DNA from: an uncultured Alphaproteobacteria bacterium
Lineage (GTDB): Bacteria > Pseudomonadota > Alphaproteobacteria > Bin95
Length of the DNA stretch: 50,008 nt
Assembly (NCBI GenBank): GCA_937891825.1
Contig: CALAHN010000088.1
Coordinates: 1-50,008, forward strand
Direction of reading: 5' to 3'
The notes beneath the pieces were generated by a model that ran no database searches, was not told the origin of the DNA, and worked only from the letters and a program-made list of their open reading frames with translations. Position 1 is the stretch's first letter; each line of letters starts with the position of its first letter. Positions 1-8,503 of the stretch are shown piece after piece. A program made the translations under genes and the position numbers.

Positions 1-44
1 CGCCAGCGAAAGTCCGACCTGCTTGATAGATATGGAGGCAATCC

Positions 45-824
45 ATGGATGAAGCCTGGTTCACAACGCGACGGACGCTGCACTGGGGCGGCGGCCTTCT
101 GGCAGGCTATTGCCTCCTGGCGATCGCAGTCTCCGCTGGGAGCATATCTGCGGACGCCGAGCAGCGCGCCAACCAGAACCTGAACCTCGCGGGCCATAAA
201 TGGGCGCAAGCTGAGGCCCATGGCCGCGGATTCGCGATCCTCGGCGTCGCGCCATCGGAAGCGGCCGGGGCCGCCGCTATCGCAATCGTCGAGCGCGACT
301 GGTCAGCTCGTCGGGCCTGGACAGCCTATAGCATTCAGCCGACCGCACTGGCTCCAACGCCTCTGCCAGGCGCCAAGGCGGGCGCTGCCGCATTGGCCGA
401 AGCGCAGCCGCCGCTCCAGGCGAGCGGCCCGCCGATCAACGATTCGCGGCTTTGCCAGAGCTTGCTCGACAGCGTTCTCGATGACGACGGCATCGCCTTT
501 GAGCCGGGCGGCGCTGCCCTGGACCCCGCGAGCTTGCCGCTGCTGGATGCGCTCGGCGCGGCCTTGATGCGCTGCGAGACCGTGTGGGCCGATATTTCAG
601 GGCATGCGGATGCGACGGGCGACGCCGCCGCCGACTTGGCGCTCAGCCAGGCGCGCGCAGACGCCGTGGCGGACTATCTGAAGGCCCGTGGCGTCCCGAC
701 ACGCCGTCTCGCCGGCGTCGGCCGCGGCTCTGGCGCCCCGCTCGCCGATCATGCGACGGCGGCTGGGCGCGCTCCGAACCGGCAGATCGAGTTCCGCGTC
801 GTCACGATTGGAGATTCCGAATGA
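45..824 (+). CDS. Membrane-anchored OmpA-domain protein
   Basis: 259 residues. A hydrophobic segment at about 13-34 with basic residues before it looks like an uncleaved inner-membrane anchor. Residues 45-97 contain a small alpha/beta stretch that resembles a BON-type fold, but weakly. The C-terminal third (about 147-253) is an OmpA-like peptidoglycan-binding domain, shown by the SGHADATG motif (185-192), the LSQARADAVADYL helix and the closing NRQIEFRV strand (245-252). By family knowledge this domain binds diaminopimelate in peptidoglycan. The start is supported by GGAGG about 6 bases upstream. The stop overlaps the next start (ATGA), so the two genes are probably co-translated. The pair may tether the inner membrane to the wall, which is inference. 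A signal peptide and periplasmic form is the alternative. Confidence 0.8.
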   Translation: MDEAWFTTRRTLHWGGGLLAGYCLLAIAVSAGSISADAEQRANQNLNLAGHKWAQAEAHGRGFAILGVAPSEAAGAAAIAIVERDWSARRAWTAYSIQPTALAPTPLPGAKAGAAALAEAQPPLQASGPPINDSRLCQSLLDSVLDDDGIAFEPGGAALDPASLPLLDALGAALMRCETVWADISGHADATGDAAADLALSQARADAVADYLKARGVPTRRLAGVGRGSGAPLADHATAAGRAPNRQIEFRVVTIGDSE

Positions 825-1381
825 TCTATCTGATTGTAAAGATGCTGGCCCTGCTGCTGATCGCGGCTGCCCTCGGCGTCGCCTTGGGCTGGATCCTGCG
901 CGGCGCCCGCGACCGGGAAGGCATTGCGGCGCGGGAGGCGGAAGCCGCCGCGCGGGTGGCGACCCTGCGCGCCGAACGGGATGCCGTCGATGTCAGCCTG
1001 GCAGAGGCCCGCGCCCAGATCGCCGCAGCCAAGGCGGCCGTCAGCGCCGCCGCGGCCGAGGCGGCCGCGTCAGAGGCCCCGGGCCAACCGCAGACGGCCG
1101 CCAAGACCGAGGACGTTGCTGCTGACGATCAGGTCGACGTAGAGCATCAACGGCCGGCGCCGCTTGCCAGGCCGGCTGACGGCGGCGACGATCTTCGCGT
1201 CATCAATGGCATCGGACCGAAACTGGAAGAGCTGCTGCATGAGCTTGGCATCTGGCGCTATGGGCAGATCGCAGCGTTGACCCCGGCGGAAGCGGCGTGG
1301 GTCGACGATCATCTAAGGTTCAAGGGCCGGATCGCGCGGGAGCAATGGATCGAGCAAGCGAAGGCGTTGTCTGGAAATTGA
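821..1381 (+). CDS. Membrane-anchored coiled-coil protein with C-terminal helix-hairpin-helix domain
   Basis: 186 residues from the ATG that overlaps the upstream stop codon. Residues 3-26 are a transmembrane helix. They are followed by an Ala/Glu/Arg-rich, heptad-like stretch (about 35-85) likely to be a coiled coil. A low-complexity linker follows, then a compact C-terminal domain (about 126-183) starting LRVINGIGPKLEELLHELGI. That segment is the helix-hairpin-helix motif often annotated as a 'flap endonuclease-like' or NADH-dehydrogenase-subunit-E-like tail. In this family the domain is not shown to be catalytic and no nuclease residues are visible, so I call no enzyme activity. The partner is the upstream OmpA-domain gene. 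Function unknown. Confidence 0.8.
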   Translation: MIYLIVKMLALLLIAAALGVALGWILRGARDREGIAAREAEAAARVATLRAERDAVDVSLAEARAQIAAAKAAVSAAAAEAAASEAPGQPQTAAKTEDVAADDQVDVEHQRPAPLARPADGGDDLRVINGIGPKLEELLHELGIWRYGQIAALTPAEAAWVDDHLRFKGRIAREQWIEQAKALSGN

Positions 1382-1460
1382 GGCTGGTCGGGCGCCTTCG
1401 CCCCGCCAAATCACTGATCAAAACGCAATGACATCAATCGGGGACATGAAGGAAACGATT

Positions 1461-2252
1461 ATGGACTATCAGGATATCGTCTACGAAGAGAAGGGCGCCA
1501 CCGCGACCATCCGGATCAATCGGCCGGAGGTCTATAACGCCTTCCGGCCGCTGACAGTGGTCGAGATGATCGACGGGCTGCTCCGGGCCGGGTGGAATGA
1601 CGCCATCGGCTCGATCGTCCTGACCGGCACGGGCGCCAAGGCGTTCTGCACGGGCGGCGACCAGTCGGACAAGTCCGGCAGCTATGGCCATGGCGAGACC
1701 CGCGGCACGGTCGGCATGCCGATGGAGGAGTTGCACACCGCCATCCGCGATGTGCCGAAGCCCGTCGTCGCCAAGGTGCGCGGCTACGCCATTGGCGGCG
1801 GCAATGTGCTGGCGACGCTTTGCGACATGACGATCGCATCGGAGAACGCGGTCTTCGGCCAGGTCGGCCCCAAGATGGGCTCGGTCGATCCGGGCTTCGG
1901 CACGGCCTATCTGGCGCGCATCGTCGGCGAGAAGAAAGCCCGTGAGTTCTGGTATATGTGCAAGCGCTATACGGCCAAGGAAGCGGCTGCGATGGGCCTC
2001 GTCAACGCCGTCGTGCCGGACGACAAGCTCGACGAGGAAGTCGATGCGTGGTGCGCGGAACTGAATTTACGCAGCCCGACGGCCATCGCCATCGCCAAGC
2101 GGTCGTTCAATGCAGACACCGACGCCATTCGCGGCATTGGCGGCCTCGGGTTTCAGGCGCTTCGGCTCTATTACCATACGGACGAATCGAAAGAGGGCGG
2201 CAATGCGTTCCGCGAGAAGCGCGCCCCGGATTTCCGACGGTTCTATAAGTAG
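1461..2252 (+). CDS. badI: 2-ketocyclohexane-1-carboxyl-CoA hydrolase (BadI-like, crotonase superfamily)
   Basis: 263 residues, close to the roughly 260 of known BadI. The crotonase fold is clear: oxyanion-hole segment FCTGGDQS (62-69), GYAIGGGNVL (108-117) and GQVGPKMGSVDPG (133-145). The run GTVGMPMEELHTAIRDVPKP (82-101) and the YHTDESKEG stretch near the end are typical of BadI and set it apart from generic enoyl-CoA hydratases and from MenB. BadI hydrolytically opens the ring of 2-ketocyclohexanecarboxyl-CoA to pimelyl-CoA during degradation of cyclohexanecarboxylate or benzoate. The ATG at 1461 follows AAGGAAACG; an in-frame start 33 bases upstream (1428) is less likely. No other bad genes are in view. 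It converges on a transporter operon that contains an acyl-CoA ligase. A naphthoate-synthase-like role is the main alternative. Confidence 0.85.
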   Translation: MDYQDIVYEEKGATATIRINRPEVYNAFRPLTVVEMIDGLLRAGWNDAIGSIVLTGTGAKAFCTGGDQSDKSGSYGHGETRGTVGMPMEELHTAIRDVPKPVVAKVRGYAIGGGNVLATLCDMTIASENAVFGQVGPKMGSVDPGFGTAYLARIVGEKKAREFWYMCKRYTAKEAAAMGLVNAVVPDDKLDEEVDAWCAELNLRSPTAIAIAKRSFNADTDAIRGIGGLGFQALRLYYHTDESKEGGNAFREKRAPDFRRFYK

Positions 2253-2277
2253 CCAGCGCGACGAAGCGCCACTTTAT

Positions 2278-2318
2278 AGCCCTGCTCAGGCGGTGCCCTT
2301 GGCCGCATGAGCAGGGCT
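2278..2318. terminator. Inverted repeat between convergent genes, possible terminator
   Basis: A perfect 11-base inverted repeat (AGCCCTGCTCA at 2278-2288 with its complement at 2308-2318, loop of 19) lies 26 bases after the badI stop and 88 bases after the ATPase gene that converges on it. There is no T-run on either side, so intrinsic termination is only likely, not shown. It could also act as a 3'-end stabiliser. Confidence 0.5.
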
Positions 2319-2405
2319 CGACTAATAGCAACGCATTCAGCATTAAGACGGCGTCTGCTTGGGCACAGGATTGAACCTGGCATGCAAGGCTGCCCGCCCG
2401 CCAGA

Positions 2406-3200
2406 TCAGGAGAGCCAGCGTTTGCGGCGGCGATAGTGTTTGACGTCGCGGTAGGACTTCCGTTCGCCGTGTTCGCTCATGCCCAGGTAGAATTCCTGGA
2501 CGTCGGAATTGCTGCGCAACATTTCGGCCGCGCCTTCCATGACGATCGAGCCGTTTTCCATGACATAGCCGTAGTCGGCATATTCCAGGGCGAGAGCGGC
2601 GTTTTGTTCGACCAGGAGGATTGTGACGCCCTGTTCCGAGTTCAGGCGCTTGATGATGCCGAAAATTTCTTCGACGATCATCGGCGCCAGGCCAAGCGAC
2701 GGTTCGTCCAGCAGCACCATTTTCGGGTTCGACATCAAGGCGCGGCCGATCGCCACCATTTGCTGTTCGCCGCCTGAATAATAGCCGGCGCGGATGTTGC
2801 GGCGTTCCTTGATGCGCGGGAAATAGGAATAGACCAGCTCTTTCCGCCGGTTCATTTCGACGGTGGAGGGTTCGATATGGCCGCCGGCGATCAGGTTCTC
2901 GTCGCCGGTCAAGTTCACGAACACGCGCCGGCCTTCGAAGACCTGAACAATGCCTTTGCGGACGATATTGAAGCCGGCCATGCGGTCGATCCGCTCGCCT
3001 GCGAATTCGATCGTGCCGCGGGTGATCTCGCCGCGCTCCGGGCGGAGCATGCCGGAGATGGCTTTCAGAGTTGTGGTCTTGCCCGCGCCATTCGCGCCGA
3101 GGACCGTCGTGATCTTACCTTCCTTCGCCTCAAGCGACACGCCTTTCAGGACAAGGACGACGTTGTTGTACATCACCTCGATATTGTTGATCTGAAGCAT
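2406..3200 (-). CDS. Branched-chain-amino-acid-type ABC transporter ATPase (LivF type)
   Basis: 264 residues. Nucleotide-binding subunit with Walker A GANGAGKTT (35-43), signature YSGGEQQ (141-147) and Walker B MVLLDEPS (161-168). The H-loop region reads LLVEQN, the LivF-type variant with Gln instead of His. The protein ends in a very basic tail (YRDVKHYRRRKRW), longer than E. coli LivF and typical of importers whose operons contain acyl-CoA ligases. It is the last gene of the reverse-strand operon 9313-2406 and works with the LivG-type ATPase, two permeases and the binding protein to drive uptake into the cytoplasm. The substrate is unknown; given the embedded CoA ligase and nearby badI, an organic acid is a better guess than an amino acid. 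The ribosome binding site is weak. Confidence 0.93.
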   Translation of the reverse strand: MLQINNIEVMYNNVVLVLKGVSLEAKEGKITTVLGANGAGKTTTLKAISGMLRPERGEITRGTIEFAGERIDRMAGFNIVRKGIVQVFEGRRVFVNLTGDENLIAGGHIEPSTVEMNRRKELVYSYFPRIKERRNIRAGYYSGGEQQMVAIGRALMSNPKMVLLDEPSLGLAPMIVEEIFGIIKRLNSEQGVTILLVEQNAALALEYADYGYVMENGSIVMEGAAEMLRSNSDVQEFYLGMSEHGERKSYRDVKHYRRRKRWLS

Positions 3201-3272
3201 CGGCGTATCCGCTTTATGGGTGAGGGCGTGGGCGAAAGCATTGACGAAGGCGTCGGCGAAGGACGAAAGATT

Positions 3273-3317
3273 GAGTGCGGGCGGGCATCGATGGCGTCGC
3301 GACGCCTGCCCGCACTC
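3273..3317 (-). other. Strong hairpin between binding-protein and ATPase genes
   Basis: A 14-base inverted repeat (3273-3286 with 3304-3317, one G-U or A-C pair depending on strand, loop of 17) lies 18 bases after the stop of the substrate-binding-protein gene on the transcribed strand. No T-run follows. Hairpins here are commonly mRNA 3'-end stabilisers or partial attenuators that keep the binding protein in excess over the ATPase. Confidence 0.5.
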
Positions 3318-3334
3318 GCTAGACTGGCCGGCGG

Positions 3335-4573
3335 CTACTTCGCCTTTTCTTCTTCTGCAAGCAATTCGACAACTTCCGGACGGAAGGCGCGGAACCAGTC
3401 GGTTTCAGCGACATAACCGGTCTTGCCGACTTTGAAGATCCGGACCCAACCGCCGCCTTCATGATCCTGGCGGGTGATTTCCAGCGGCGGCAGCAGGCCG
3501 CCAAGCGTGAAGTCCTTGATTTCATAGAAGCCGTCACGGACATTCTCGCCAGTGATATCGCCGCTGCCGCCTTTGGCTTTCACAGCGTTCTCGATCGCGG
3601 CGACATGGACCGCGGCCTGGAAGACGCCGCGATTGTAGTAGGCGGTGTACTTCATGGCGCTTGGGTCTTCGCTGCCATTCGCCTTGTACATGTCGCGGAT
3701 TTCCTGGAGCACAGGATAGTCCGAGCCCACGCCGGCGAACTGGATGGTGTTATAGCCTTCGGCTGCTTCCCAGCCGCCGGCGGCCTGGATGTCGCCTTCG
3801 CTGCCAGCCCAGACAAAGCCGACGATCTTTTCGAGCGGGAACCCGGCGCGCTTGAACTCTTTCAAGGCGACGGAGGGCGCGCGGCCGAACAACTGCGCGA
3901 TCACGAAGTCAGCCCGGTAGCGCCGGGTGATGTCGAGGACCTGAGGACCCATTTCGATGCCCGGAGGGGGCACGGCGAACTCGCGATATTCGAACCCTTC
4001 TTTCGGCGCGAGTTTCTCGAGCACGGGAAGGCCTTCACGGCCCGCCGGGTTATCGTAGTAGATATAGGCAATCTTCTTGCCCTTCAGGCTGCCGCCCAGC
4101 TTGTCTTTGGCGAACTGCACGGCTGCGGCCGCCTGAGACCAATAGCTGGCGGCGATCGGGAACATGTAGGGATAGCGCTCGCCGTTGCCGGCGGCCGCGG
4201 AACCGAATCCGGCGGACGTGCCGGGGATCTTGTCCTCGCGCATTTTCTGCACCAGAGCATAGACCATGGGCGTGCCGTAGGGCGAAACCAGAACAGCGCC
4301 TTCGGCCTTGTAGGTCTGGTAGGCTTCGACCGCTGGCGGGACCTTGTATTCATGATCGATCTCATGGGCGACGAGTTTGTTGCCCATGACGCCGCCCTTG
4401 CTGTTCACAAGGTTAATATAGTCATGATACCCGGGGCAGAGCGCGGTGCCCGTGACAGAGGTTGGTCCGGTGCGGTCGCACATCATGCCGATGATGATGT
4501 CTTTTGCGCTGGCCGTGCCGGCGATGGAGCTGGCCACGATAGCGGCGGCTCCCAAAGTTGTCAGTAGTCGCAT
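3335..4573 (-). CDS. Periplasmic substrate-binding protein of LIV-type ABC importer
   Basis: 412 residues. A classic Sec signal peptide (residues 1-23, cleavage after TASA) precedes a type-1 periplasmic-binding-protein fold starting KDIIIGMMCDRTGPTS, where the early D-x-TGP segment resembles the ligand-binding start of LivK/urea-binding relatives. The ribosome site GGGAGG sits 8 bases before the ATG, the best in this operon. This fits the need for high expression of a binding protein. The protein captures solute in the periplasm and hands it to the two permeases encoded just upstream. Its length is slightly above the usual 370-400. Ligand cannot be read from the sequence; aromatic or alicyclic carboxylates are suggested only by neighbours. 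Confidence 0.92.
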   Translation of the reverse strand: MRLLTTLGAAAIVASSIAGTASAKDIIIGMMCDRTGPTSVTGTALCPGYHDYINLVNSKGGVMGNKLVAHEIDHEYKVPPAVEAYQTYKAEGAVLVSPYGTPMVYALVQKMREDKIPGTSAGFGSAAAGNGERYPYMFPIAASYWSQAAAAVQFAKDKLGGSLKGKKIAYIYYDNPAGREGLPVLEKLAPKEGFEYREFAVPPPGIEMGPQVLDITRRYRADFVIAQLFGRAPSVALKEFKRAGFPLEKIVGFVWAGSEGDIQAAGGWEAAEGYNTIQFAGVGSDYPVLQEIRDMYKANGSEDPSAMKYTAYYNRGVFQAAVHVAAIENAVKAKGGSGDITGENVRDGFYEIKDFTLGGLLPPLEITRQDHEGGGWVRIFKVGKTGYVAETDWFRAFRPEVVELLAEEEKAK

Positions 4574-4618
4574 CTGCGTACCTCCCTTAGTTGTTGTTCT
4601 TCCGCCAGCGGCGCCCCG

Positions 4619-5686
4619 CTAGTAGGAGAACGGCCATACCCGGAAATAATTCCGGATATTGATCCAGAGTCGGTTCAGTCCGTCAGGCTCCACGATCAGG
4701 AAGACGATGATCAGGACCCCGAACAGGATCTGCCGCAATTGTGAAATGACTTGGGCGAGCACATCGTGTTCGACGAACCGGGTCCCGATCTCTTCCATCG
4801 CCAAGCGAATGCCGATCGGGAGGAGCGTGACGAAGAACGCCCCCAGAACGGAGCCCAGGACCGAGCCGAGGCCCCCGATGATGATCATCGCGAGATAGTC
4901 GATCGAAACGCCAAGCTGGAACTGCTCATACGAGGCGATGCCGAGATAATAGGTATAGAGCACGCCCGTCACGCCGGCATAAAAGGATGAGATCGCAAAG
5001 GCGTAGAGCTTGTACTTGAACACGCTGATGCCGATGATTTCCGCCGCGATATCCTGGTCGCGGATCGCGATGAAGGCGCGCCCGATCCGGCTGCGGATCA
5101 GGTTCTGGGTGGCGATGATCGCGATGACGGCGACGATCAGCAGGAAATAGTACAGTTCGGCCGGTTGATCGAGCTTCACCCCGAGGAGCGTTGGCCGATC
5201 GACTTCGATCGATGCCTGGACGCCGCCCGAGATCGATGGGGAATGGTTGATGATCCATTCGATGATGAACTGCGCGGCGAGCGTCGCGATCGCGAGATAC
5301 ACCCCCTTGATGCGCAAGCTGGGCACGCCGACCATGACGCCAACCGCCGCCGCCATCAAGCCGCCTGCCGGCAGGGTGATCAGGAACGGCAGATCGAAGT
5401 TGTTGGCGAGGTTGGCCGCCGTATAAGCCCCGACGGACATGAAGGCCGCATGGCCGATCGAAAGCTGGCCTGTATACCCAAGCAGAATATTCAGGCCGAG
5501 CGCGCCGACGACCGCGATGGCGACGAGGCTGAGCAGGGTGAGGTGATATTCGGAAAGGACAAGCGGCGCGACGGCGAAGAACAGCACCAGCATGCCGAAA
5601 GCGGCGAAGCGGGAAATGGGCAGGCGATACAGCCCCATGTCCGACTTGTAATCGGTTTTGTAAAAGCCGGACTCACGGTGCAACAT
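4619..5686 (-). CDS. LIV-type ABC transporter permease (LivM type)
   Basis: 355 residues, strongly hydrophobic, with about nine to ten predicted transmembrane segments. The LivM-family signature LNILLGYTGQLSIGHAAFM lies near residues 64-82, and the cytoplasmic coupling region has GRAFIAIRDQDIAAEIIG. A short polar N-terminal extension (about 25 residues) precedes the first helix. The start lies 4 bases after the stop of the other permease and has GAGGA 9 bases upstream, so translation is probably coupled. It forms the membrane channel together with the LivH-type partner. Confidence 0.93.
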   Translation of the reverse strand: MLHRESGFYKTDYKSDMGLYRLPISRFAAFGMLVLFFAVAPLVLSEYHLTLLSLVAIAVVGALGLNILLGYTGQLSIGHAAFMSVGAYTAANLANNFDLPFLITLPAGGLMAAAVGVMVGVPSLRIKGVYLAIATLAAQFIIEWIINHSPSISGGVQASIEVDRPTLLGVKLDQPAELYYFLLIVAVIAIIATQNLIRSRIGRAFIAIRDQDIAAEIIGISVFKYKLYAFAISSFYAGVTGVLYTYYLGIASYEQFQLGVSIDYLAMIIIGGLGSVLGSVLGAFFVTLLPIGIRLAMEEIGTRFVEHDVLAQVISQLRQILFGVLIIVFLIVEPDGLNRLWINIRNYFRVWPFSY

Positions 5687-5690
5687 CGAC

Positions 5691-6587
5691 CTAGATCCTC
5701 TCGATCAATTTGCGGCCGAACAAGCCATAGGGTCTGATCATCAACATCAGGATCATCAAGACATACGGCGCGAAGTCCTTCGTGCCGCCGCCGACATACG
5801 GATCGATGAAGCCCGAGGCCAAAGCCTCGACGACGCCGACGATGATGCCGCCGACGACGACGCCGATAATGGAATCTAGGCCGCCCAGGATCACGACCGG
5901 GAAGACTTTTAGCCCAACCAGCGCAAGCTGCGTGTCGACGCCGCTCATGCTGCCCCAGAGCACCCCGCCGAGCATCGCGACAACGCCGGCCATGACCCAG
6001 GCGAGCGCGAAATACTGCTCGACGTTGATGCCCATGGCGGACGAGACCTGGTGGCTGTCGGCGACGGCGCGCATGGCGACGCCCTTGCGGGTCTTCATGA
6101 AGAACCAGCCGAAACCCAATAGGAAGACAATGCTCACCCCGGCGCCGACCAACTGGATCGGGTTGAAGAAGAACGGCCCGAAGATGATTGGGAAATCCGG
6201 GATCGGCAATTTGATCGCCCGCGGGGCGGCGCCAAAGACCATCGGCCCGAGACCGCGCAGAATGAACGCAAGGCCGATGGTCGCCATGATGATCGAGACG
6301 ATTGGGCGTCCAATCAATGGCCGCAGAACAACACGTTCCAGCGCGATATTGAAAATGACCATGAAGGCGAGGCCGATGAATAACGCCAGCCAGATCGGGA
6401 AACCGTAGGCCGGGCTGAGCAGGGCCGAGACCACAATGCCGGCTATCATGACGAATTCGCCTTGCGCGAAGTTGATCGCGTCGGTCGCCTTATAGATCAG
6501 CACGAACCCCAATGCGACGAGCGAGTACATCAGGCCGTTCGCGACGCCCTGGCCGAACAGTTCGGTCGCAAACTGAAAATCACTCAT
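5691..6587 (-). CDS. LIV-type ABC transporter permease (LivH type)
   Basis: 298 residues, the usual LivH length, with about eight transmembrane helices. The family motifs are visible: LFGQGVANGLMYSLVALGF at the N-terminus, ATDAINFAQGEF, and the cytoplasmic coupling stretch with TRKGVAMRAVADS. The region ILGGLDSIIGVVVGG is also typical. It lies 12 bases after the stop of the CoA ligase gene and just before the LivM-type gene, and pairs with that protein to form the membrane part of the importer. Confidence 0.93.
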   Translation of the reverse strand: MSDFQFATELFGQGVANGLMYSLVALGFVLIYKATDAINFAQGEFVMIAGIVVSALLSPAYGFPIWLALFIGLAFMVIFNIALERVVLRPLIGRPIVSIIMATIGLAFILRGLGPMVFGAAPRAIKLPIPDFPIIFGPFFFNPIQLVGAGVSIVFLLGFGWFFMKTRKGVAMRAVADSHQVSSAMGINVEQYFALAWVMAGVVAMLGGVLWGSMSGVDTQLALVGLKVFPVVILGGLDSIIGVVVGGIIVGVVEALASGFIDPYVGGGTKDFAPYVLMILMLMIRPYGLFGRKLIERI

Positions 6588-6599
6588 TGAACGGTTTCC

Positions 6600-8495
6600 C
6601 TAGGCTGCGTTCAAAATGGACAGGCGCATCTCGACGTGGCTCTTGCGTCCGTCTTCGAACGTCACTTCGGCCCTGAGATCGACCGCGTCCTGATCGCCGT
6701 AAAAAGCGTCGATCACGTTGGCATAGCGATCCGCTATATAGCTGCGGCGAAGTTTCCGTGTGCGGGTGATCTCGGTGTCGTCAGCGTCAAAATCCTTGCC
6801 GAGCAGGAGGAACCGCTTGACCCGAAGCGCCTCTGGCAGGGACCGGTTGATGCCGGCGATTTCCTCGCCGATCAGGGCGCTGACTTCCGGCTTTTGGCTG
6901 AGGTCGAGATAATTGGTATAGGGCAGAGCGCGGCGTTCCGCCCATTTTCCGATGGTGTTGAAGTCGATTGCGATCATCGCGCAGACAAACGGCCGCTCGT
7001 GGCCGAATGAAATCGCTTCCGAGATATAGGCGCTGTACTTCAGTTTGTTCTCGACAAACTGCGGCGCGAAGGCGGACCCGGCTGCGTCCGTCAGTTTGCC
7101 GACATCCTTGGCGCGGTCGATGATGGTCAGTTGACCGTCGCTTTCCAGGACGCCGGCGTCGCCGGTCTTGAACCAGCCGTCTTCGGTGAAAGCATCCTTG
7201 GTCGCAGCTTCGTTCTTGTAATAGCCAAGGAAGACGCCCGCGCTCTTGACCTGGACCTCGCCGCTCGCCGCGATCCGGACTTCAATGCCGGGGCAGGGCG
7301 TGCCGACGGTATTCGGGTTAGCGGAGCCGTCCCGCTGCAACGCGCCGAGCCCGCTCAATTCCGTGGAGCCGTAGACCTGTTTCAAGTTGACGCCGAAGGC
7401 GCGGAAGAAGCGGAAGGTGTCGGGCCCAAGCGGGGCGCCGCCAGTATAGCACCAGCGCGCCCGGCGGAGGCCGAACTGGTCACGAACCGGCGCATAGACA
7501 AGAAACTCGCCAATTCCCTGCATCAGCCTGGCGCCAAGGGACGGTGTTTCGCCCGCTTCTTCCTTGCGGCGCGCTTCGATGGCGACATCGCGGAATGTGT
7601 TAAAGACCCATCGTTTCAGGCCGCTCAAATCTTCGGCCTTGACCTGGATCTCGGACAGGATGGCTTCCCAGACCCGTGGCGCTGCGATCATGCCGGTCGG
7701 CCCGAGCTCGCGCAGGTCGCGTTGCACCGTCTCGGGGCTTTCGGGGCAATTGCAGGCGGCGCCGGTCAACAAGCTGGCCGCAAGGCTGTAGGTGGCGTCG
7801 CCGACCCAGGCCATTGGCAGGTAGGAGAGAAAGTCGTCGCTTTCGCGGACATCTTCGCTGGCGACGAAGGTCCGCGCGGTCATCAGCATGTTGCGATGGC
7901 TCAGCATCACGCCTTTCGGGCGGCCGGTCGTGCCGGACGTGTAGCACATCAATGCGACGCTATCGGGATCGAGCGCGCGCACGTCGGAGGCATAGCGGGA
8001 TGCGTCGGACGCGATGCCAGCCTGGCGGACGTTGTCGTAAGATTTAACCTTGGGGCCCATGAAGTCGCCAAGTCCGCGCGGGTCGTCATAAATGATCGCG
8101 ATCAGATTCGGCAGGCGATCCTGGATCGACAGCACCTTGTCTACCTGTTCTTGATTTTCCGCGACGATCACCGAAACATCGGCGTCGGACAGGACAAACG
8201 CCAGTTCGTCGGCGATGGAGTCCTGGTAGACCGGCACCGCCGCCCCGCCGACGGCCTGGGCCGAAAGCTGGGCCCAATACAGCCGGGGCCGGTTGTCGCC
8301 AATAACCGCGAGCGTGGTCCCGGCCTTGAAGCCTATGGCTTTCAGGCCAAGCGCAAAATCCCTCACCTCATTGTTGTAGTCGGTCCAGGTATATGTCTTC
8401 CAGATGCCGTGGTCCTTCTCCCGCATCGCTGCGACGGTTCCACGGGTTTCAGCATTGTGAAGCGCCAGCGCTGGCAGGGTCATCGGCTCTGACAT
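6600..8495 (-). CDS. AMP-dependent acyl-CoA ligase (long-chain/aromatic acid type)
   Basis: 631 residues, a full-length ANL-superfamily enzyme. The AMP-binding P-loop YTSGTTGRPKGVMLSH lies at 185-200, followed by the YGSTE-type A5 motif (KQVYGSTELSG) and the GWFKTGD motif. The catalytic C-terminal domain reads IIDRAKDVGKLTDAAGSAFAP. It lacks a signal or membrane segment, so it is cytosolic. The family activates a carboxylic acid with ATP to an acyl-adenylate and then an acyl-CoA; the long form (over 600 residues) is usual for FadD15-like enzymes. Its place between ABC transporter genes, 8 bases after the LivG-type stop, suggests that the imported acid is trapped as a CoA thioester. The exact substrate is unknown. 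No strong ribosome site is visible, which fits coupling. Confidence 0.9.
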   Translation of the reverse strand: MSEPMTLPALALHNAETRGTVAAMREKDHGIWKTYTWTDYNNEVRDFALGLKAIGFKAGTTLAVIGDNRPRLYWAQLSAQAVGGAAVPVYQDSIADELAFVLSDADVSVIVAENQEQVDKVLSIQDRLPNLIAIIYDDPRGLGDFMGPKVKSYDNVRQAGIASDASRYASDVRALDPDSVALMCYTSGTTGRPKGVMLSHRNMLMTARTFVASEDVRESDDFLSYLPMAWVGDATYSLAASLLTGAACNCPESPETVQRDLRELGPTGMIAAPRVWEAILSEIQVKAEDLSGLKRWVFNTFRDVAIEARRKEEAGETPSLGARLMQGIGEFLVYAPVRDQFGLRRARWCYTGGAPLGPDTFRFFRAFGVNLKQVYGSTELSGLGALQRDGSANPNTVGTPCPGIEVRIAASGEVQVKSAGVFLGYYKNEAATKDAFTEDGWFKTGDAGVLESDGQLTIIDRAKDVGKLTDAAGSAFAPQFVENKLKYSAYISEAISFGHERPFVCAMIAIDFNTIGKWAERRALPYTNYLDLSQKPEVSALIGEEIAGINRSLPEALRVKRFLLLGKDFDADDTEITRTRKLRRSYIADRYANVIDAFYGDQDAVDLRAEVTFEDGRKSHVEMRLSILNAA

Positions 8496-8503
8496 GGGCT
8501 TGC

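Noticed and set aside
7131-8492. 453-codon open frame opposite the acyl-CoA ligase
   Set aside because: Antisense of a gene with intact ANL motifs; composition typical of a shadow frame.
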